From Brettanomyces bruxellensis (Eukaryota > Ascomycota > Pichiomycetes > Pichiales > Pichiaceae): a DNA stretch of 64,000 bases. Positions 54,039-61,912 of this stretch are shown one piece after another. The translations under genes were made by a program, and so were the position numbers. The stretch is from positions 558,001-622,000 of the forward strand of contig NC_054688.1 of NCBI RefSeq assembly GCF_011074885.1, given 5' to 3'. Position 1 is the first letter of the stretch. Each line of letters begins with the position of its first letter. A model generated the notes under the pieces. It was not told the DNA's origin. It worked only from the letters and a program-made list of their open reading frames with translations, and did not search any database.

Positions 54039-55996
54039 TGACTTCTAAACATTCTTTAGGATACAACCCATTTATAGACGTGCATAATGATAATCATAAG
54101 AATAAAAGGCTTAAGTTACGACTTCCTCCCAAATTCATGAAAAAGCCAAGAATTCTAAGTTTAGATGAACCACTTAAACCTGGGTCCAGCAAAAACTACG
54201 AGCATATTAATAAGAACAGTGATTTAATAATCAACAATGAAATTCAAGATGATATAAGAACAGATGTTGATGATGTGAAAACACAGCGTCGTGATCGTGA
54301 TGAAGATAGACGCATTAAAAGTTCTGATTTTAAGAAGCAAACGAAAGCGTCATTTGAAAATGATACAGAGAATTATCCATTTCGCACAGATATTGGTCAA
54401 CTAAACAGAAGCAACTTTAAAAGGACAAAGCAAAATTCTGAATCAGATGATGACAAGTTCATGATTAAAACAGAACAAAAGACAGACGAAGAATTAATTC
54501 AGGAGTGCGAGGAGACCGAAGAGATTGCATATCAAGAACAGCCTGAACGTGTTACTCAACAAAAGCATAGCCGGAAGGAGAAGAGTGTATCCCCAGTTAA
54601 GATAGAAAGTGATGATATCCTTGAATCCATTGAAGTCAAAAGAGAAGGAAGTTGCAACAATGAAGTGGAAAAGTTGGATGAAACGAAGAACGGATCGTTT
54701 ACAAGACGATCCAGTGATGAAGGAAGCAGTAGTCAGGTTCCTAATACGGATTCTGAAGATACGAATGAGGAGGAGGATATTCCGGTACAGGTTCGTTCGG
54801 AACTGACTCTGGTAGCTAAATCTTTTCCAGGATTATCCCATAAGTATAAGCTTATGGATAAAATTGGAGAGGGGACGTTTTCGTCTGTTTATAAAGCAAT
54901 GGATCTTCGAGATGTAACTAAGAAAAGTTTTGCTAATGTTGGATGGATGAGCCAGATGGAATATAAACGGGGGCATCCATTAGTTGCACTCAAACTTATA
55001 TATGTCACCTCCTCTCCACAAAGAATATTGAATGAACTCCAGTTGCTACACAGTCTTGTTGGATGCCCAAACGTGGCTCCCCTGGTTGATGCACTACGAT
55101 ATGAAGATCAAGTGATAGCTGTTCTTCCCTATTACAAGCATGCTGACTTCAGGGACTTTTACAGAGATTTGCCCTTGTCAGGAATTCGTATATATATGAG
55201 AGAACTCTTAGAAGCATTGTCATTTGTACATGAAAAGAAAATCATCCACAGAGATATTAAGCCGACGAATTTCCTCTATGATCCATTCACCAGAAGAGGG
55301 GTTTTGGTTGACTTTGGATTGGCCGAAAGGGAATGTGTGCCGGATCCAAGTGCATGCCCTTGTGTCAAAGGTGGCCTTTCTAATGATGAAATTCCACCTG
55401 AAAATATTCTACCAACTACTGGATATCTTAAGGATGATTCAAGACCAGGTCGACGTGCAAATAGAGCTGGTACTAGAGGTTTCCGTGCTCCGGAAGTGTT
55501 ATTCAAGTGCCCCAATCAAACAACAAAGATTGATATTTGGTCTGCAGGCGTAATGCTTCTCACATTGCTGGCCAGGAGATTTCCCTTTTTTAACTCATCG
55601 GATGACATTGATGCATTGACGGAACTCACAGCAATTTTTGGACGGGACGCCATGAAGAAATGTGCAAGGTTGCATGGTCTTGGATTCGAATGTAACCTTC
55701 CTCATCTTGAGTATATGCATCCGTTTGGCTCTATAGTTTACGTTGCAGTTCTTCTGGATGCGAAGGAAGGTGATACATTTGCTGATGATTCTCCAGCCTG
55801 GGAACTCTTAAGTGCGCTTGATAAGAATGGAAGACCAACAGATACGCCTTTGGGTAAAGATTATGCCGAAGCACTAGCTTTACTACGGGAATGTCTGATG
55901 CTCGACTATAAAGAGAGGGTGACTGCGGATGAGGCATTGCAACTAGATTTCTTTACCAGACACACAGCGGACACAGATGAGGTTTTGTTAGGGTGA
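54038..55996 (+). CDS. CDC7: Cdc7 protein kinase (DDK catalytic subunit)
   Basis: Ser/Thr kinase that, with Dbf4, phosphorylates Mcm2-7 to fire replication origins. From the ATG at 54038 (MTSKHSLGYNPF) it has 652 residues. The frame is open further upstream but without another ATG. A polar N-terminal extension (1-265), rich in Lys/Glu/Asp, precedes the kinase domain (about 270-640). Kinase motifs: GEGTF at 277-281, the lysine in VALK, HRD at 404-406 in HRDIKPTNF, Asp425 in DFGLAE, and GTRGFRAPEVLFKC. A Cys/Pro-rich insert (CVPDPSACPCVKGG) lies between DFG and the APE motif, a Cdc7 hallmark. The N-terminal extension is longer than in Saccharomyces Cdc7 (507 in total). Confidence 0.93.
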   Translation: MTSKHSLGYNPFIDVHNDNHKNKRLKLRLPPKFMKKPRILSLDEPLKPGSSKNYEHINKNSDLIINNEIQDDIRTDVDDVKTQRRDRDEDRRIKSSDFKKQTKASFENDTENYPFRTDIGQLNRSNFKRTKQNSESDDDKFMIKTEQKTDEELIQECEETEEIAYQEQPERVTQQKHSRKEKSVSPVKIESDDILESIEVKREGSCNNEVEKLDETKNGSFTRRSSDEGSSSQVPNTDSEDTNEEEDIPVQVRSELTLVAKSFPGLSHKYKLMDKIGEGTFSSVYKAMDLRDVTKKSFANVGWMSQMEYKRGHPLVALKLIYVTSSPQRILNELQLLHSLVGCPNVAPLVDALRYEDQVIAVLPYYKHADFRDFYRDLPLSGIRIYMRELLEALSFVHEKKIIHRDIKPTNFLYDPFTRRGVLVDFGLAERECVPDPSACPCVKGGLSNDEIPPENILPTTGYLKDDSRPGRRANRAGTRGFRAPEVLFKCPNQTTKIDIWSAGVMLLTLLARRFPFFNSSDDIDALTELTAIFGRDAMKKCARLHGLGFECNLPHLEYMHPFGSIVYVAVLLDAKEGDTFADDSPAWELLSALDKNGRPTDTPLGKDYAEALALLRECLMLDYKERVTADEALQLDFFTRHTADTDEVLLG

Positions 55997-56364
55997 ATAC
56001 AGACGTTCCTTTGTATGAAACGCACTTCACACACGGAGTGAATTGAAGTATTAAAAGGAAGAAATTTAAGGTCGCAAAATTGCATTAGTCATCTTTTATG
56101 GACCGTTTTTACAGCCGGCGATTCATAAAATTCATTCATCGATGTTGAAACTTAGTAAAGCTTAATTCAAAAGCAGAAAAAATAATTCAACACAAAAACA
56201 AGTCACACAAAAATAAAGGTAAAGTAATATTGTATAGATCGGATAACCACGTCAGTCACATTTAACAAAGATTTCTGGTACGTATATATTAAACGTTTAT
56301 TGATGGGTATCCTCATAATAATTGTACTATCAACAAGGCATGTATCTAACAATCAGCTACAACT
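55997..56364. other. Convergent intergenic region CDC7/GSF2
   Basis: A 368-bp AT-rich region with the 3' ends of two convergent genes. No other feature is visible. Confidence 0.5.
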
Positions 56365-57492
56365 TCAATCCCGTTTCTTTTCTTTCTGCTCCTTTTCCTT
56401 CTTTTCCTGATCCGTGCTTATTTTAATACGTTCCTGTGCTTTAGAAGCGAATTCTTTTGGAGCATCAAACGGTCCAAACCGACGATAATGTTTGTATTGT
56501 CTTGCAAACTCCAAGTCAGAAAGTGTAGAGTGTCTTTTTTGGAAAGCCTCTTCCTGCAATCTCAAGTACTCGTATGAGAGATAGAATTTGTCGGATTCAA
56601 CCTTGTCTTTAGAAAGCTTAGCACAGAGTGGAGTTTGGAATCCTTCTCCAGCACCAAGAGTGACAGTTGTGTCTTTGATACTATCCAAAACTCCTGACTT
56701 GTATGCTTTGAGCGTACCTCCAACCTGTTTCACCTTATACTGACGGTATTCTTTGGAAAAATCAAACACTGGAGCCTTCTTAGCACTGGTCCAACCAATT
56801 CTCAAAAGATCATCTCTGTCTATAGGTGCAGGTTTCTTTGTGAACGAATAAGGATTAAAGCCGCCAACCCAAAGGACAAAGTAGATAATAAGATCCTTAA
56901 CGATATGAAAAGCAAAGAAAACCCATTGCATCACTTCAGGGACAGGCTCCAACATACTCTCCACCAAATTGTCAGCCATCTGATCCTGGTTGATCTTCCT
57001 AAGAAGAGACGAAACACCTTTAACTGCCATCGTCGTCAAGCTGTGGCCTGGGGTAGGCGAAATATAGTCTGGCAAATCTGTGTAAAGCCAAACTATCAAT
57101 CCAACAATAACGCTATATTGAAGATATTTCTTCTTAGAGAATAATGGTATAATCAATTGTCCAGGCCATGCATGCTCTGAGATCACGTCGTCATTATTCA
57201 TCCTCTTCAAATATTGCTTCTTGTCAGCATCATCTCCAAAAAGTAAACCGCCTTCTCTAGTCAAAATTCCAGGGTTTGTAGAAAGCTGAAAACCAATAGG
57301 AAGCCTATCATAGAAAATTGAAGGCGAAAGATTTAATGGAAGCACCTTAAATATTTCCATCAAATCACCAAATTTTGTATTCAAATGAACCTGAAAGCAG
57401 TAGTCTCTTTCTTCATCACCGTTAAAGCGCATGTACACGTCAAACGTTGGTTCCTCGGTAGTAGCATGTTCTTCTTCTTTGGTGTCCGACAT
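56365..57492 (-). CDS. GSF2: ER protein Gsf2 (hexose transporter export factor)
   Basis: ER membrane protein that, in Saccharomyces, promotes exit of hexose transporters such as Hxt1 and Gal2 from the ER. The 375-residue protein starts with a ubiquitin-like N-terminal region (about 15-130; VYMRFNGDEERDYCFQVHL, then PSIFYDRLPIGF). Next is the conserved HAWPGQLIIPLFSKKK segment and a membrane helix with VGLIVWLYTDLPDYISPTPG, the most family-specific stretch. A second helix (about 195-220) follows. The C-terminal part ends in a Lys/Glu-rich tail (KEKEQKEKKRD), a possible ER-retrieval signal. Saccharomyces Gsf2 has 403 residues. An MFS sugar transporter, the class of Gsf2 client, lies about 3 kb away, but this may be coincidence. 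Confidence 0.87.
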   Translation of the reverse strand: MSDTKEEEHATTEEPTFDVYMRFNGDEERDYCFQVHLNTKFGDLMEIFKVLPLNLSPSIFYDRLPIGFQLSTNPGILTREGGLLFGDDADKKQYLKRMNNDDVISEHAWPGQLIIPLFSKKKYLQYSVIVGLIVWLYTDLPDYISPTPGHSLTTMAVKGVSSLLRKINQDQMADNLVESMLEPVPEVMQWVFFAFHIVKDLIIYFVLWVGGFNPYSFTKKPAPIDRDDLLRIGWTSAKKAPVFDFSKEYRQYKVKQVGGTLKAYKSGVLDSIKDTTVTLGAGEGFQTPLCAKLSKDKVESDKFYLSYEYLRLQEEAFQKRHSTLSDLEFARQYKHYRRFGPFDAPKEFASKAQERIKISTDQEKKEKEQKEKKRD

Positions 57493-58361
57493 TTTATTGT
57501 TTTATCGTCAATAATACGATCTCCAGATGTTATCTATCGGTCAACACACAAGGTTCTTATATATGTTTATTGGATCGCAATTTGCAATGTAAGTACCAGC
57601 TAATAATAAATATATGGCTAGCTATACAGCTGATCAGAATAATCTCAAAAGAATGCAGAAAGAAGAAGAAAAAAGTAAAAAGCTTTCAGAAAAATACAGA
57701 TCTGCAAAGGAGGAAAGTGGATGTAGATCAGATGGTACAGCAAATTTATAAATATACATATTGAGGAATGGAGAGCAGAGTATGCAATGCGGAGCCAGAT
57801 TTATTTTGAATGCTACCCCCCAAAAAAAAAAATAACGAAGTTTATATTTTCTCAAAAAAAGTGTGATTAAACAGGAAAGAGGTCGATTTTTCCCTTAGTT
57901 TTTTTTTTGGCCACGTTTGAGAAATATTTTCCCCGCGGTCAAACTTTCATTTCAAATATTACATTGTTCGATCGTAATGGCGTTTATGTATCAGGATGAG
58001 TAAATGCCGATGATGTTAATCCGGCCTAGGGTACAGCTCAAAGTTCCAGGAAGTAACTTGATGCAAAAAATATAGAGATTTGATTGATCTGTCATTCATG
58101 GTATAGAAATTTATCTGGCACTTTCTTTTACCCTCAGAATCAATGTTATGAATCATTCAATGTGTTTTCTGATCTTTCTCTCCGCCCATGTCACGTATTC
58201 ATCTGTTCTTTTCTCAAAGTTCAAAATATTAAAAGCCTAACCATCTACATGATACAAATACCATAATACAGTATTGCTCTTGTTATCCCCTTAGATGTTC
58301 TATTATATTACATTATACATAGATATCATTTTGATAGAGAATAAAATGTTTATAAAGAAGT
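57493..58361. other. Intergenic region GSF2/RPL30
   Basis: No gene is supported in 869 bp. Short frames on both strands (for example 57570-57764 and 58084-58266) show no family features. It carries the GSF2 promoter and the RPL30 3' UTR. Confidence 0.5.
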
Positions 58362-58688
58362 TCAGTTCTGAACGGCAGACAAGATGTCAGAGTCACCCGC
58401 ATCCAAAACAGCCAAGGTGCTCACTCTGAACAACTTACCACAAGCAGTACCCAACTCGTTGTTTCCACCCTGGAAGTAGTAAATTGGAGTCTTAGACAAC
58501 ATAGCATAGTACTCCAACTCGGACTTCCTCAAGACAGGGGTGTTACCAGCAATGATAACCAACTTCGATTTACCCTTTCTCAAAGCCTTCACGGTGGACT
58601 TGTAGCCCAAGGTGTACTTACCTGACTTAATAGCCAAGGCAAGTTTGGCGTTCATGGTGTCTGTGGACTTCTTAACTTTTGGTGCCAT
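58362..58688 (-). CDS. RPL30: 60S ribosomal protein L30 (eL30)
   Basis: Large-subunit ribosomal protein of the L7Ae-like fold. The 108-residue protein matches the family nearly end to end: [39 protein letters not shown] and [16 protein letters not shown]. In Saccharomyces, RPL30 has an intron right after its third codon, and L30 binds its own pre-mRNA to block splicing. Here the frame reads through MAPKVKKS without interruption and I see no upstream donor, so that route of autoregulation appears absent. It is divergent from RPL24, the same arrangement as Saccharomyces RPL30/RPL24A. Confidence 0.98.
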   Translation of the reverse strand: MAPKVKKSTDTMNAKLALAIKSGKYTLGYKSTVKALRKGKSKLVIIAGNTPVLRKSELEYYAMLSKTPIYYFQGGNNELGTACGKLFRVSTLAVLDAGDSDILSAVQN

Positions 58689-59173
58689 CTCGGTGTATTT
58701 TTCTTATGAATCACTCCGGCCTAATGTATCTATTAGTTGGTGTGTGTGTGGTGGTAAAAGAGTAAAAACTTTAACTGTATAAAAGAGATTGTATGTCCTG
58801 AAGGTTAGTTTCTTTAGCCTTTTCTCAATATTTTTTTTTTCCTCACCAGTGAACCCGTTGAAATTTTTCATAATATTTTTGCATCCACGTGATATTGTCG
58901 AGGGTTTTGTGACTGTTAAAATTGTTTTTTTTTTAAATTTCTTCCTCTATACTGCATGCGCGAATATAGATTTTCTTGCCTAGTCGCGATAATCGGTCCA
59001 AGAAATTTCATGGCATTTTTTTTCTTGATTTTTTTTCTATTGAGATGCGAAAGGATGCTTTGACTGGTTTTATTTTTCGCTTAGCCTTAACCAACACTCC
59101 GTATACAGGTTTCGTCTCTTTTGAACTCACTTACTTGAGCCAGCACAAAAGATCAGAAAAGTAATTATACAAC
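58689..59173. promoter_or_regulatory. Bidirectional ribosomal protein promoter RPL30/RPL24
   Basis: A 485-bp region between two divergent ribosomal protein genes. It has CACGTG at 58886-58891 (in CCACGTGA), a Cbf1/E-box site, which is used together with Tbf1 at ribosomal protein genes in non-Saccharomyces yeasts. A GT-rich stretch, GGTGTGTGTGTGGTGG at about 58738-58753, weakly resembles a reversed Rap1 site but lacks the CCC core. T-tracts flank both genes. Which factor drives the pair is inferred only. Confidence 0.55.
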
Positions 59174-59638
59174 ATGAAGGTCGAAGTTGACTCATTTTCA
59201 GGATCCAAGGTGTACCCAGGTAGAGGAACTCTCTACGTGAGAGGTGATTCCAAAATCTTCAGATTCCAGAACTCAAAGACTGCATCCTTGTTCCAGCAGA
59301 GAAAGAACCCAAGAAGATTGGCATGGACTGTTTTGTACAGAAAGCAACATAAGAAGGGTATTTCTGAAGTCGTTCAGAAGAAGAAGTCTAGAAAGGTCGT
59401 TAAGCACCAGAGAGCCATTGTTGGTGCTTCTTTGGAACTCATCAAGGAGAGACGTGCTCTTAAACCAGAGCAGAGAAAGGTCAAGAAGGCTGCTGCCATT
59501 AAGGCTGATAAGGATAAGAAGAAGGCTGACAAGGAGAGGAGAAAGGCCGACAAAGCCAGAAGAATTGCTGCCGGAGGCAACATTTCTAAACAACAGGCCA
59601 GAGGTGCTTTCCAGAAGGTTCAGCCTACTTCTCGTTAA
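59174..59638 (+). CDS. RPL24: 60S ribosomal protein L24 (eL24)
   Basis: Large-subunit ribosomal protein. The 154-residue protein begins MKVEVDSFSGSKVYPGRGTL, the family signature, followed by RGDSKIFRFQNSKTASLF and RKNPRRLAWTVLYRKQHKKG. The C-terminal half is a Lys/Arg/Ala-rich helix ending KQQARGAFQKVQPTSR. The length and sequence are near identical to Saccharomyces Rpl24 (155). It is distinct from the related biogenesis factor Rlp24, which has a different C-terminus. The codon choice is strongly biased (AAG, AGA, GCT), fitting high expression. Confidence 0.98.
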   Translation: MKVEVDSFSGSKVYPGRGTLYVRGDSKIFRFQNSKTASLFQQRKNPRRLAWTVLYRKQHKKGISEVVQKKKSRKVVKHQRAIVGASLELIKERRALKPEQRKVKKAAAIKADKDKKKADKERRKADKARRIAAGGNISKQQARGAFQKVQPTSR

Positions 59639-60238
59639 TTGTTAGTGTGTGTTTCTATTGTTAAGGCTGTTTAATTCAATAAAAACATCAGTTCCATATA
59701 CATGTTTTTGGTTTTAAGACTCAGGCGAAAGAAAGTTCACGGATGAAAGTGGCATAAAAGAATGTACGTTATACATTAGGTTTACTATAATGTATACCAG
59801 CCTTCTTTTATCATTTCTTGACATCTTTATTTCTAATTTCGCTGATTGTCATGTAGATGATGTGTAGTCGGATAGCTTTATTAGTGTCATTTGTGGTGTG
59901 CCGTCGTGTAAATTTTTCTGAACTAAAAGTGTAGTGCTATATTTTCCTGCTAATAGTTTCATTCATAGATGTTTTATTTGGTGGTTTCGCGTAATGGTTT
60001 ATGTGCAATTCGTACAGACTTGTGTGAATTTTGTGAACGGATGTATATTAGATCTGTTCATTGCAATTAGTTACGAGAAATCATAGGCCATTTTTATGTT
60101 GTTTTGATGAACGTGTTCAGTGTTTTTACAGTCTTGATAATCTTACATCTATTGTTACGTAAGTAAGGTTAGGCTACTATAATGTTGTGATATTTTGCAT
60201 GTCAAAACTTGAACCTAGCGATCCTGGTAGCTGTGCAG
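59639..60238. other. Convergent intergenic region RPL24/MFS transporter
   Basis: No gene is supported in 600 bp of GT-rich, then AT-rich sequence holding both 3' ends. No tRNA or snoRNA was recognised. Confidence 0.5.
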
Positions 60239-61912
60239 TCAGAACAATTTTCGTGGGTAAATATTAGCTTCATAAATTGCATCCAACGCCGAATTTTCAA
60301 CATGTCTTGTTTCTGGAACAAAATAGTATATGAATACTATGCCTAAGACGATGAAGACACAGAAAATATAGCCCAATGCAAAGCCTATTACTTTTGTAAG
60401 TATTGGTATCATAAATGAAACTAGAAACGTCGAAATCCAGCCTGCGCATCCACATATAGCCATTGCCTTGACTTTGATACTGTGAGGATAAAGTTCAGAT
60501 ATTATTATACTCACCAATGGGCCCCATGTAGTTGCAAAAATGGCAACAAAAATGCACGATGCCATAATCATCATAATTGCGCCAGTGTTACTTTCACTGA
60601 ATGTGAGACCTAAAGTTGTAAACACACACATTGTAAGAGCCAAAAAAAATGATCCAAGCTTTAGAAGCGTTAATCTCTGAAATCGAGCAATTAATAAAAC
60701 GCTGAGAAGAGAAAAGATAACATTGACCGAACCAAAGAAAATAGGTACAATGTACGGGTTGTTCACTCCAACAGTTTTGAATATGACAACGCTGAAAAAA
60801 AAAAAGTAATTGATCCCAGTGAACTGTTGAAGACAAGAAAGTATGATTCCTGTAATGGTTCTTAGCAAGTATTTTGGTTGGCCCCTTAAAAGTGACTTGT
60901 TAAGCTTTTCTAGCAGACTATCTTGATCCTCTTCAACCGAAGCCATTAGTACTGCAATATTTTCTGTTTGAGCCTGAACTATAGTGCTGGACACAGCAAG
61001 CTGGGAACATCTTGCTAGCGATTTTGCGGCTTTATCGAAATTTTGTCTACCCTTTGATAGAAGCCATGTTGGTGACTCTGGAATAAAGAAAATTACAGCA
61101 CATGTCATAATTCCAAATAATATACCCTGCAATACTGGGTAGCTGTATTGCCAATGGCTGGACACATTTGAACTAAATTGTATATCACTTATAAACATTG
61201 TAAGTGCACCAATAATAATACCAATAGTAACATGCAACTGTATTATTGAGATAAATAGACCCCGCTTATTCGTTGGTGATAAATCACTAATTAGCATGGG
61301 ACAGACGACACATATAATCCCACAGCCTATACCATAAACTGCTCGTCCAACGGCAACTTGCAACCAGTTTTTTGAAAGCAAAATAATAATATCGCCTAAG
61401 CTTGATGTTAGACCTGATAGAAATAATGTTGTTCGGGGACCAAAAACCGGAACCATGGCTTTTGTTAAAAGTCCTCCTATGCACCCGCCGAGGCTTCCGA
61501 CCCCGAGTAATATACCTTTCGTTATGGGATAAAATTCTGGAGTTGTAGAATCCAATTTGTCGCCAAATTTTGATACAAACGCGGGCATATCTATGATCGC
61601 TCCTATAGTCCCGATATCATAGCCAAATACAAGTCCTGCTAAAGAAATACCAACGGAATAAAATGTAAGTGCAATGTATGAATGAGTCGTCTCACATGTC
61701 TCTTCATTCGGAACTTGTCCGATTCTATATTTTTCCTCATTATTGATTGATGTTACTTCTACTTTCTTTTTCTTTTTTCTTGAAAAGCAATTGATAATAC
61801 TTTTCTTTTCAGTTTCTTCTATTTCGTGGGTGTGTGTCATTCTGGTTGACCCTGTTTCGATATTAAGCGGAAGAGGTTGTATTTCTTTTAGACTATACAT
61901 ATTATTGTTCAT
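60239..61912 (-). CDS. MFS sugar transporter
   Basis: Major-facilitator sugar/H+ or facilitated transporter of the plasma membrane. From the ATG at 61912 (MNNNMYSLKEIQPL) it has 557 residues. The frame extends upstream to 62068, but that part is AT-driven and unlike transporters. The N-terminal 85 residues are polar and Lys-rich. Twelve membrane helices follow. Family motifs: FGYDIGTIGAI in helix 1, FGPRTT after helix 2 (a variant of the GRR motif), GRAVYGIGCGI in helix 4, PESPTWLLSKGR before the central loop, QQFTGINYFFF in helix 7 and the end motif VPETRHV. The substrate is probably a hexose, but sensor-type or polyol transporters are possible. The helix-2/3 motif lacks the second Arg, a deviation from glucose carriers. 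Confidence 0.88.
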   Translation of the reverse strand: MNNNMYSLKEIQPLPLNIETGSTRMTHTHEIEETEKKSIINCFSRKKKKKVEVTSINNEEKYRIGQVPNEETCETTHSYIALTFYSVGISLAGLVFGYDIGTIGAIIDMPAFVSKFGDKLDSTTPEFYPITKGILLGVGSLGGCIGGLLTKAMVPVFGPRTTLFLSGLTSSLGDIIILLSKNWLQVAVGRAVYGIGCGIICVVCPMLISDLSPTNKRGLFISIIQLHVTIGIIIGALTMFISDIQFSSNVSSHWQYSYPVLQGILFGIMTCAVIFFIPESPTWLLSKGRQNFDKAAKSLARCSQLAVSSTIVQAQTENIAVLMASVEEDQDSLLEKLNKSLLRGQPKYLLRTITGIILSCLQQFTGINYFFFFSVVIFKTVGVNNPYIVPIFFGSVNVIFSLLSVLLIARFQRLTLLKLGSFFLALTMCVFTTLGLTFSESNTGAIMMIMASCIFVAIFATTWGPLVSIIISELYPHSIKVKAMAICGCAGWISTFLVSFMIPILTKVIGFALGYIFCVFIVLGIVFIYYFVPETRHVENSALDAIYEANIYPRKLF

